A stretch of DNA of 64,000 nucleotides from Luxibacter massiliensis. Lineage in GTDB: Bacteria > Bacillota > Clostridia > Lachnospirales > Lachnospiraceae. The position numbers and the translations under genes are program-made. The notes under the pieces are model-generated. The model was not told the origin of the DNA. It saw nothing but the letters and a program-made list of their open reading frames with translations, and ran no database searches. The first letter of the stretch is position 1. Each line of letters begins with the position of its first letter. Below, piece after piece: positions 9,611 to 16,587 of this stretch. Location: positions 2,790,001 to 2,854,000 of the forward strand of contig NZ_UWOE01000001.1 in NCBI RefSeq assembly GCF_900604355.1, read 5' to 3'.

Positions 9611-9830
9611 GATTTTCCCTCCTGTTGGGCAGATGTGGAAAATCCGCCCGCATATCTGCTTTATCCTTCAGATAGCCTGCATCTCAAGCCAGAACCCACC
9701 ATGCCAAAATCCATGGCTTTGCTCTTAGAATAGAAAGCTAAAGCATAGGTTATTAAGTTCCTCTCAGTCATTGGCGCCCTTATAGAATACGAAGTAATAC
9801 AGATGCCTGCCGTACCCTTCTGTAAACCAT
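9611..9830 (-). other. Untranslated leader between the riboswitch terminator and pflB
   Basis: About 220 bases follow the terminator before the pflB ribosome binding site. I see no open frame with a ribosome binding site and no second aptamer in it. The far side, 9931-10049, is AT-rich and probably holds the pflB promoter, but I do not see a consensus one. Confidence 0.35.
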
Positions 9831-9862
9831 AAAAATAGGGCAGCCCAACGATTGAGCTGCCC
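9831..9862 (-). terminator. Intrinsic terminator, expression platform of the ZTP riboswitch
   Basis: GGGCAGCTCAA pairs over 11 bp with TTGGGCTGCCC around a TCG loop and is followed by TATTTTT. Its 5' arm overlaps the conserved 3' end of the aptamer. Confidence 0.88.
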
Positions 9863-9930
9863 AGACGGTCGGCATTCTATTCTATGCTCCCATGTGGTAT
9901 ACTCCACGAACCGTCAGTTACATAGAACAT
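9838..9930 (-). promoter_or_regulatory. ZTP (pfl) riboswitch upstream of pflB
   Basis: Read on the minus strand, GTTCTATG pairs with CATAGAA around AACTGACGG, CCACATGGGAGC, then GCCGACCGTCTGGGCA. These are the conserved blocks of the pfl/ZTP aptamer (TGACGG, the GGGAGC segment, CCGnCTGGGCA). The last aptamer bases (GGGCAGC) are also the 5' arm of the terminator hairpin, giving a direct switch: ligand binding should prevent termination. The assignment is from motif recall, not a covariance search. Confidence 0.87.
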
Positions 9931-10049
9931 TTTAATTTCCTTTAAGTATATTCATGTTGTTATGCTTATTATATAAACATAAATATTCCAAATTTGCAAT
10001 ACCCTTTTCTATCTCAAACAGATTCTTTTTCTTTCATAAGACTTCCCGT

Positions 10050-10208
10050 TTATCCCATACAAGCATTCACAAATTTTATAAGTACGTCCATGCGTGCAGC
10101 AGCCTGCTCTGGCGTCATTCCACTATCCAGGAAACGCTTACAAACCACTTTCATATTTTCACCCACTTCAATAATGTGCTTATCCGGATCATAAAAACGC
10201 ACTACACG
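10050..10208 (-). pseudogene. 3' remnant of a VOC/glyoxalase family gene
   Basis: The frame encodes VVRFYDPDKHIIEVGENM and on to VNACMG, which matches residues about 108 to the end of the intact VOC protein at 30284-30742 with a handful of changes. The N-terminal two thirds are missing. The homology starts abruptly about 20 bases past the stop of the DUF262 gene, suggesting that a rearrangement or insertion that brought in the DUF262 gene removed the rest. Confidence 0.8.
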
Positions 10209-10228
10209 CAACCCTCTTAAGATTCCCC

Positions 10229-12607
10229 TCAAAAGGCGTGCCGCCTGTACCACTGAACCAGATCCTCCCTGCTTTCCTCATACCATTCCGTCGTTATATA
10301 TAGATTTTTCCCTTTATATGGAACTGGCCGGCTATAGTACCTGCACTTCTTACTCCCGCCTTTATTGTCATCTCTGTTGTTTGCCAGAACAGGATATGCA
10401 ATTTTGGAGAAAGTTTCCCTGGAAAAATCTTTATCTTTCAACTGTTCTACCTCATCCTCTGTCAGTTTGTTTTCTGCCAGAAGTTTTTCTATGAGTCTGT
10501 ATGCCAGCCGGCCTGCAGTAACCGCTCCAAACGTAGCCTCATTATTGATGTCAAAGGTAGCCTTTACTAAAAACCGCAAATCTGAGGAACCGAGATTAAA
10601 ATGCTCACACAATTCTTTTATAGCCGCAGCTTTAGACTGGGAATTTAGATTTGTATTAATATAGACTGACGGCCCTATTTCATACGGGGCGCCAAACCCG
10701 GCTGCCTCTTCACCACTCCATGAGTTTTCCATAGCCACATAACCCGCCGGGTCCATATTATAGATGGCCACATTTATTTTCCGGTAAGCATCTGTGACAT
10801 TCTCAGTCTGTATTTCATTGCCCAGCAGAACCATCTTCACAATCGTTTTATTGGTAAGGTCGTAATCTTCATCATCCCAATATACCCATACCTCTTCCTC
10901 CTGCGCATCATAATCTGTCTCTGCCATAGGCCAAATCTGTTCTGCCGACCTATACAAGATTCCTGCACGCTCAAGTATCTCCCTCTCCCCCCAGGAATCA
11001 CAGCTTTTCATGTATTCATTGAGATGAAGCTTACTCACCTCAAATCCCTTTTCCGGCAACGTCTTTTTCTTTATAAAACGGAGGTTGCTATAATCGCTGT
11101 TATAAGCCGTCAGCGTCAAATTTCCCACTGTGTCAATGTATTTGGAATATATGAATTCCCACTGCTCCCCTAAATCCGTTTTCCACTCTTCTGTCAGTGT
11201 TTGCGGCATAACATGTTCAATAGTCAATGTCCCGTCATTTATCTGCTCTTCCACGGCAACCACTTCTCTGCATCCGAAGTTCTCAAGCCTCTCAAAGAAA
11301 TATTTTCTTACAGATGGCTTTACATTATATAATTCAAAAGTCGTAAACTTGTCTGTAAAGTCAAGGTTATTCGGAAAACGGCTTTTCCCTGTTTTACTCA
11401 ATAGTGCATATTTAAAGGCATCCAAGTATGCTGTACTGTCCTTTTCCAAAATCTTCCCGATCTCAGCGCCAAGGCTGACAAACAGTTTATTATAGTACTG
11501 GGTCCCTAGCCCGCATACTATCCTCCTTGCCATATAGCTTTCCAATGTACCTATTGCCTCAGTCAATTCGGCACTGCTTAAAAGGCCTTGTTCAAACGCC
11601 TTAAATAGATCCAGTAAAATGAGAGTACAGCTGTGAATCTCTAATTTATTTATCCTGCACAGGACATTTTCATAGGTACTACGTCCCTTCACAGGATGTC
11701 GTATAGTTTCATAAAAACCAGCATACCGCAAAATATCTGAAAAGGTCTCTTCCACTCTGCAGGCCTGCCTCATCCTAAAATTTTTAAACCCAAAGTAAAG
11801 CCTGTCCTCCCTGAACAGCTCTCTTGTCTTTACTGCCAGATAATATCTAAAAAATACTTTCAGCTCATTGCGGGATATCGCCTTTTCTAAAGGTTCCCAG
11901 TACTTTTTATAAAAGTTCTCCTGCTGTGCCGCCGGCATCCCCATGAGCACATAATTACGGATTTTATCTGACTCATCTAATCCTAATCCCGTGGAATTCA
12001 GACTCTCAAAAATGAGCTGGGGATCATCCCCATCCTGTGGTTTCAAACTGATATTGACAATCATTAGTTTCATGACCGCATCGTATAATCCTTTTATCTC
12101 CTGCCCGTTTAGCTTGGATATTTCCCCAAAGAAATAATGGTAATTAGCAGTCACGCTGTTATTTTCGATTGGTTCCTCTTTTCCAATTAGGCGGCCGTAT
12201 GCCTCATCATCTCCCTGAATCAGCTTCAGCTTCAATTTTTTCCCATCGTCTGCATATATGTCTGTCAAATACGCATCCATAATCTTCCGCGGGTTGATCC
12301 CCGTTTCAACGTCAGCATAGGCAGTAATATAATTTCTGATTGCAAGCAAAAGCAAGGATATGGTCGTAATCCTCTGCTGCCCGTCAATAATGATATGCTC
12401 ATTACATCCGCCAACATCATTTGAAACATATACAATACTGCCAAAGAAATGAGACATGTAATTATTTTTATATACATTCATCAAATCTTTGAATAGTACT
12501 TCACAATTTTCCCGTTTCCAGCTATAGGCCCTTTGATAGACAGGGATAATAAATTTCTTATCCGTCCCATCTAAAAACCGGAACATTGATATCTCTTTCG
12601 CGTCCAT
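10229..12607 (-). CDS. DUF262 and DUF1524 (HNH-like) domain protein, GmrSD-type restriction-like
   Basis: About 792 residues. The N-terminal DUF262 domain shows IPVYQRAYSWKR (residues 21-32) and the nucleotide-binding IIIDGQQRITT (72-82). The middle carries the DUF1524/HNH-type motif TLTIEHVMPQTL followed by DTVGNLTL and NLRFIKKK. Known relatives such as GmrSD are type IV enzymes cutting modified DNA. The C-terminal about 250 residues (from TIVKMVLLGN) form an extra domain I do not recognise. The ATG at 12607 follows AGGTGGAG; a GTG three bases earlier is too close to it. The gene stands alone and is probably an anti-phage element, by family inference. Confidence 0.8.
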   Translation of the reverse strand: MDAKEISMFRFLDGTDKKFIIPVYQRAYSWKRENCEVLFKDLMNVYKNNYMSHFFGSIVYVSNDVGGCNEHIIIDGQQRITTISLLLLAIRNYITAYADVETGINPRKIMDAYLTDIYADDGKKLKLKLIQGDDEAYGRLIGKEEPIENNSVTANYHYFFGEISKLNGQEIKGLYDAVMKLMIVNISLKPQDGDDPQLIFESLNSTGLGLDESDKIRNYVLMGMPAAQQENFYKKYWEPLEKAISRNELKVFFRYYLAVKTRELFREDRLYFGFKNFRMRQACRVEETFSDILRYAGFYETIRHPVKGRSTYENVLCRINKLEIHSCTLILLDLFKAFEQGLLSSAELTEAIGTLESYMARRIVCGLGTQYYNKLFVSLGAEIGKILEKDSTAYLDAFKYALLSKTGKSRFPNNLDFTDKFTTFELYNVKPSVRKYFFERLENFGCREVVAVEEQINDGTLTIEHVMPQTLTEEWKTDLGEQWEFIYSKYIDTVGNLTLTAYNSDYSNLRFIKKKTLPEKGFEVSKLHLNEYMKSCDSWGEREILERAGILYRSAEQIWPMAETDYDAQEEEVWVYWDDEDYDLTNKTIVKMVLLGNEIQTENVTDAYRKINVAIYNMDPAGYVAMENSWSGEEAAGFGAPYEIGPSVYINTNLNSQSKAAAIKELCEHFNLGSSDLRFLVKATFDINNEATFGAVTAGRLAYRLIEKLLAENKLTEDEVEQLKDKDFSRETFSKIAYPVLANNRDDNKGGSKKCRYYSRPVPYKGKNLYITTEWYEESREDLVQWYRRHAF

Positions 12608-12748
12608 CACATCTCCACCTTTCGTAAATTGCCTTGTTTCTCCCCATATATAAATAGTTAAAAATAATTATACCACAAGGAATATATCTGCGTCATAAAA
12701 CTTTATCTGAGTCAAAGACCCCAATGCAGGCATACGGGGCATCAAACT

Positions 12749-12831
12749 AGCAGCGATGCAAGCATCGGGGCATTAGACCCTCGCGGCAGCCGCCAAATGG
12801 ACATGCAAACATGTCCGCGTGGCTCGCTGCT
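12749..12831. repeat. Structured intergenic element closed by an AGCAGCGA/TCGCTGCT stem
   Basis: Arms of 8 bp at 12749-12756 and 12824-12831 enclose several small hairpins: GATGC/GCATC, GCGG/CCGC and GGACATG/CATGTCC. It is notably GC-rich within an AT-rich gap. It may be a REP-like insertion or a structured RNA; no coding frame fits. Confidence 0.5.
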
Positions 12832-12925
12832 GGCGGGAATAAAGACAATTGGCTCATCCCTTAAGCCTACACAATATCATTTCAAATGACTATTTACAAA
12901 AAATTGTTTTAGCGGTAAAATATAG

Positions 12926-13022
12926 TTGGGAATGAAGTTCTCCCTTGGGAAACCTAAACCGCTTATTGAGCTGATGACTTCTGTGATTCAATTTTCGCAG
13001 AAAAAGCATCAGCTTTTTTGCG
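12926..13022 (+). promoter_or_regulatory. Fluoride riboswitch (crcB motif) with terminator
   Basis: The aptamer reads GGGAATGAAGTTCTCCC, then AAACCGC, then GCTGATGACTTCTGT, which matches the compact crcB/fluoride pseudoknot pattern. It is followed at 12996-13022 by a hairpin CGCAGAAAAAGC / GCTTTTTTGCG that can act as terminator. The ribosome binding site of the antiporter follows within 10 bases. Fluoride should therefore switch on the antiporter gene. Motif match by eye. Confidence 0.9.
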
Positions 13023-13040
13023 TTCTAAGGAGGAAAAACC

Positions 13041-14249
13041 ATGTTAACATCTCTTGCTTTTATTTTTCTTGTAGGGTTGGCCATGGCCGCAGCCTGCCAA
13101 AAGCTGAAACTGCCGCGTATTATTGGTATGCTGGTTACGGGTATTATATTAGGGCCCTATGCCCTAAATTTACTGGATCCGTCTATTCTTTCTGTTTCCG
13201 CCGACTTACGGCAAATGGCTTTAATCATTATTTTACTTAAGGCAGGGTTATCACTTAACTTAGCTGACCTAAAGAAAGTCGGAAGGCCTGCTATTATGAT
13301 GTCCTGTATACCGGCGAGCCTTGAAATCTTAGGATATTTTCTATTCGCCCCCTATATTCTCGGAATTACCAAAATCGAAGCTGCCGTGATGGGCGCTGTC
13401 ATGGGTGCCGTGTCCCCAGCTGTAGTTATACCTCGGATGGTTCAGCTTATGGAGTCAAAATACGGCACCGATAAAAGTATACCACAGCTTATTATGGCGG
13501 GTGCTTCCTGTGATGATATTTTTGTAATTGTCCTGTTCTCCACATTTTCCGGTATGGCGCAGGGTGGCAGAGCATGTACCGCAGACTTTATAAATATCCC
13601 TATTTCCATCATACTGGGAATCTCTCTTGGCGCTGCCGCAGGGTATATTCTCAGTATATTTTTCGAAGCGGCCTATGCACATAAGCAATATATAAGGAAC
13701 AGTGTGAAGGCCATCATCATCTTGGGCGTATCTTTCCTGCTCATGGCAATAGAAACATGGCTGGATGGCATTGTTTCTATATCCGGCCTGTTAGCCATTG
13801 TAAGTATGGCCTGTGTTATCAAGATTAAAAGTATCCCTTTTGTGTCCATGCGTCTTTCCGAAAAATTCGGAAAACTCTGGCTTGCAGCAGAAATCATATT
13901 ATTTGTACTGGTGGGTGCCGCTGTTGATATCCGCTATACGCTTACTGCCGGCATCCCGGCAGTATTAATGATATGTATTGCATTGTTTTTCCGCTCCTTA
14001 GGTGTCTGTGCATGTCTTTTGGGAACTCCCATAGCTTGGCGGGAACGCCTTTTTTGTACAATTGCCTACCTGCCAAAAGCAACAGTACAGGCTGCAATCG
14101 GATCTGTGCCGCTGGCAATGGGACTTCCCTGCGGCCAAATTGTACTTTCTGTAGCCGTCCTCGGGATCTTAATCACTGCCCCGCTAGGTGCGCTGGGAAT
14201 CGACCTGACTTTTAAACGGCTTCTAAAGAAAGAGAACACTAAAATTTAA
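13041..14249 (+). CDS. Cation:proton antiporter (CPA family) under fluoride control
   Basis: A 402-residue membrane protein with about 12 hydrophobic helices and the Na+/H+ exchanger fold. Visible family features are KLPRIIGMLVTGIILGPYAL near residue 22, GAVMGAVSPAVVIP near 120, and the acidic pair MAGASCDDIFVIVLFS near 152, equivalent to the ion-binding DD/ND residues. AAGGAGG precedes the ATG. Because the leader is a fluoride riboswitch, I infer a role in fluoride tolerance, either by exporting fluoride or by correcting pH/cation stress. No Fluc/CrcB or CLC-F gene is nearby. Confidence 0.9.
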   Translation: MLTSLAFIFLVGLAMAAACQKLKLPRIIGMLVTGIILGPYALNLLDPSILSVSADLRQMALIIILLKAGLSLNLADLKKVGRPAIMMSCIPASLEILGYFLFAPYILGITKIEAAVMGAVMGAVSPAVVIPRMVQLMESKYGTDKSIPQLIMAGASCDDIFVIVLFSTFSGMAQGGRACTADFINIPISIILGISLGAAAGYILSIFFEAAYAHKQYIRNSVKAIIILGVSFLLMAIETWLDGIVSISGLLAIVSMACVIKIKSIPFVSMRLSEKFGKLWLAAEIILFVLVGAAVDIRYTLTAGIPAVLMICIALFFRSLGVCACLLGTPIAWRERLFCTIAYLPKATVQAAIGSVPLAMGLPCGQIVLSVAVLGILITAPLGALGIDLTFKRLLKKENTKI

Positions 14250-14260
14250 TTTTAAATCTA

Positions 14261-14308
14261 TTGACAATAATACAAAAATGCACTATATTAGATTTAGAAT
14301 AATTCTAA
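14261..14308 (+). promoter_or_regulatory. Promoter and Fur/PerR box of the downstream regulator
   Basis: The -35 TTGACA (14261-14266) and -10 TATATT (14284-14289) are 17 bases apart. A perfect 7-1-7 palindrome TTAGAAT-A-ATTCTAA (14294-14308) sits at the start point. It closely resembles PerR/Fur boxes, so autoregulation by the product just downstream is likely. Confidence 0.85.
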
Positions 14309-14329
14309 AAATTCTATTTGAGGTATGAC

Positions 14330-14695
14330 ATGACACGTTATGGACAGAACATATTGGACATTATAAATACAGCAGAGGAGCATATGACTGCAGAGCAGGT
14401 ATTTTTTGCATTAAAAAAGAGATTTGCCTCTGTAGTTATGGCGACGGTATATAACAATCTGAATAGTCTATATCAGCAGGGAAAGATCCGAAAGATTAGT
14501 GTAGAAGGGCAGCCCGACCGTTATGATAAGAATACAAGGCACGACCATCTAGTCTGCCGCCGTTGTGGAAGGCTGACCGACATATATTTGTCGGATTTAA
14601 CTGATGACCTGGAAAAGCAAGTAGGCTTTGAGATTGAAGTATACGACTTAAAAATACATTATCTCTGCCCTGAATGTAAAAAAGCATCCTCATAG
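14330..14695 (+). CDS. Fur family regulator, PerR-like
   Basis: About 121 residues. The winged helix includes ASVVMATVYNNLNSLYQQGK and the metal-binding part contains RHDHLVCRRCGRL and YLCPECKKASS, giving two CxxC zinc sites and the HDH ligand cluster. The ATG at 14330 follows a GAGG six bases upstream; a TTG at 14318 is less likely. The protein probably senses peroxide or iron, and its promoter carries a matching box. The short DNA-binding half is typical of PerR-like proteins in Clostridia. Distinction between PerR and Fur is not certain. Confidence 0.88.
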   Translation: MTRYGQNILDIINTAEEHMTAEQVFFALKKRFASVVMATVYNNLNSLYQQGKIRKISVEGQPDRYDKNTRHDHLVCRRCGRLTDIYLSDLTDDLEKQVGFEIEVYDLKIHYLCPECKKASS

Positions 14696-14774
14696 CTCCC
14701 TAAGCCTATACTTTTAGGGATGGGCATGGACTAGCGTGCCCGACAATAATTAAACAATCAAGGAGGAAACAACA

Positions 14775-15341
14775 ATGAGAAGTATTACAACATTAGACCT
14801 GCAGTACGCGCACAGATTTTATGGGTTCAAAGGCGAAGCACAGTATTTACACGGACATACAGGTGTCTTAACAATTGAGGTGGAAGATTCAGTTGAGCCT
14901 GGCGTAAATATGGTTTTCCCATGTAATGAGATCCAAAAGACTGCCTGGGAGGTATTAAAGAACTTTGACCATGCCCTGATCTTGAGGGAGGATGATCCTT
15001 TACTGCCGGCTATTCTTGATGTCTATGAAAAACAGGGTATCCGTAATGGCGCGCCAAACAACCAAATGAAAGGCCCTGCTTTTAAAACAGAACTCGCAAC
15101 TGCATATCCAGAATGTCGTTTGGTAGTTACAAAGGAAACTATGACCGTTGAAGGCATGATCAAGATTGTTTATGACCTGCTCAAAGACAAGCTCAACATA
15201 GCTAAGATTACCTTTACCAGCGGCGTCAATGCAGGTTCCGCTGATTTTAAGCCTGAGCTTAAGATTGACCGCTGTCCACTATGCGGTATCGCCCTGAATG
15301 AGAATGGTGTCTGCCCTAAGTGCGGATATAAGAAAAATTAA
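14775..15341 (+). CDS. 6-pyruvoyl-tetrahydropterin synthase / QueD-like protein with C-terminal zinc ribbon
   Basis: A T-fold enzyme of 188 residues. Zinc ligands are visible as H13 (YAHRF) and HGH at 26-28; FDHALIL and TVEG near residue 127 also fit. The catalytic Cys normally four residues before the HxH is replaced: the sequence is GEAQYLHGH, with Glu 21 and Ala 22. An extra tail CPLCG and CPKCG forms a zinc ribbon not present in canonical QueD. It may be a PTPS-III-like folate enzyme or an unrelated pterin enzyme. AAGGAGG precedes the ATG. It lies about 80 bases downstream of the Fur-like gene with no clear promoter between. Confidence 0.75.
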   Translation: MRSITTLDLQYAHRFYGFKGEAQYLHGHTGVLTIEVEDSVEPGVNMVFPCNEIQKTAWEVLKNFDHALILREDDPLLPAILDVYEKQGIRNGAPNNQMKGPAFKTELATAYPECRLVVTKETMTVEGMIKIVYDLLKDKLNIAKITFTSGVNAGSADFKPELKIDRCPLCGIALNENGVCPKCGYKKN

Positions 15342-15396
15342 GATTTATCATCCATATAGACAGCTCTGCTAAAATACTGGCAGAGGAATACAATTT

Positions 15397-15452
15397 GCGG
15401 ACAGCCAGAGGGAAATAGTTATAATTATCTCCCCTGAGCTGTCCGCATTTTT
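15397..15452 (+). terminator. Terminator after the QueD-like gene
   Basis: GCGGACAG pairs with CTGTCCGC, with an inner GGG/CCC stem, followed by ATTTTT. Confidence 0.8.
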
Positions 15453-15512
15453 ATACCCACAGGGCATCCCTTAACACATGTCCTTCGAACGGGCGGACTG
15501 CGTCCAATAAAG

Positions 15513-15592
15513 TATACTTATTGAACTGCTAATGTTCAATAAGGTATATCAATAGGGCATGGCGCCTCTATAGCAAGAGGCTTGCCATGCCC
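15513..15592. repeat. Two consecutive intergenic hairpins
   Basis: The first pairs TTATTGAAC with GTTCAATAA. The second is long: GGGCATGGC pairs with GCCATGCCC and an inner GCCTCT pairs with AGAGGC. They lie between convergent genes, so the second may terminate the Nudix transcript. GGGCATG-type hairpins recur near 14727 and in 16500-16570. Confidence 0.6.
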
Positions 15593-15618
15593 ACCCTTTT
15601 TGGCCATACGCAGCTGTT

Positions 15619-16125
15619 TTACTCCTTTACTTTCGCTCCATTCACCGAATAACTATCCATCGGTTTCCCATCCAGAGCTGCGTAGAGTAATGTTGCTTCC
15701 CTGTCATATACAAGTTTTAAAGAAAAAAAGTCCCGCCTCTCTTCCAGCAGCCGGAAGAAGATTTTATCCCCCTCCCATATATTCAGTTCATATACTTTTT
15801 CCTTGTCCACCCACTCCAGCTCTCCTTCATCACAGGGAATGGCGTCCCCCTTAAATCCGTCTGCCGTGTATAAGGACATATACTCCACCACATCTTCACC
15901 ATAAACAAAGGTCACAATCCCGCGGTAGCAGTAGGATGTTAAAGTATATCCCGTCTCCTCCTGCACTTCCCTGACAAGACATTCTTCTGGACTCTCCTGA
16001 GCCTCAAAATGCCCTCCCACTCCAATCCATTTATCCTTATTCACATCATTCTCCTTCACAGTCCTGTGGAGCATCAGATATTTCCCATCTTTCTCAATGT
16101 AACACAATGTGCTTAGTTTAAACAT
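15619..16125 (-). CDS. Nudix hydrolase (MutT/8-oxo-dGTP diphosphatase-like)
   Basis: A 168-residue cytoplasmic pyrophosphohydrolase. The full Nudix box GX5EX7REUXEEXGU is present as GGHFEAQESPEECLVREVQE followed by ETGY. The N-terminus MFKLSTLCYIEKDGKYLML is typical of 8-oxo-dGTP diphosphatases. I chose the ATG at 16125 because GGAGGCAGGAAG lies just upstream; the longer frame has no good start. Substrate is not proven. The gene is convergent with the QueD-like gene. Confidence 0.9.
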   Translation of the reverse strand: MFKLSTLCYIEKDGKYLMLHRTVKENDVNKDKWIGVGGHFEAQESPEECLVREVQEETGYTLTSYCYRGIVTFVYGEDVVEYMSLYTADGFKGDAIPCDEGELEWVDKEKVYELNIWEGDKIFFRLLEERRDFFSLKLVYDREATLLYAALDGKPMDSYSVNGAKVKE

Positions 16126-16587
16126 ACTTACTTCCTGCCTCCCCGGCTTGTATCTGCCTGTAGTAAAACTAGATTCGGTAATCTGGAAGAAAACTAGCGC
16201 TTCTCTTCCCCCTGCCCTTGCACTCCCTGTGACATACAAAAAGTACGCCTTAAATCTTATCCACAAAGGTCGGTTTCTTTCAATGAGGGATATCCCCGGA
16301 TATTATTCTACAACATAATGCGCCTCTTTTCAATATAGGCCCCTTACCTTTGTACAATCCCCAAACTCCGTATCATTGCTCCCCAAAAACGGATTTATCC
16401 AAACTATGCCTCACCCCTCCCTTCTGCAAACACTCCTACATTACAGCTCTCTATAATTTGTTATACCTAAAGAGCATCCTATAATGTATGCCAGTCCGTC
16501 TAAAGGGCATGTTTTATGGGACGCCCCCTTAGGCATATACTTTAGGAACCCCCTATATGGGGCATGGGATGAGTGGCCTCGGACATG
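16126..16587. other. Gene-free region with GGGCATG-type inverted repeats
   Basis: About 460 bases between the Nudix and subtilase genes. The left part is plain. From about 16500 to 16600 there are several GC-rich patches (GGGCATG, GGGACGCCCCC, CCCCCTATATGGGG) able to form short hairpins. I see no coding frame with a ribosome binding site. Confidence 0.4.

Noticed and set aside
10209..10253. Start of a complete 67-residue gene for the VOC remnant
   Set aside because: The first 15 residues are unrelated to the family, there is no ribosome binding site, and the frame enters the DUF262 gene; it is a chance extension of a gene fragment.
14696..14774. preQ1-type riboswitch before the QueD-like gene
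   Set aside because: Two simple hairpins are present, but I could not match the preQ1-I or preQ1-II conserved bases.
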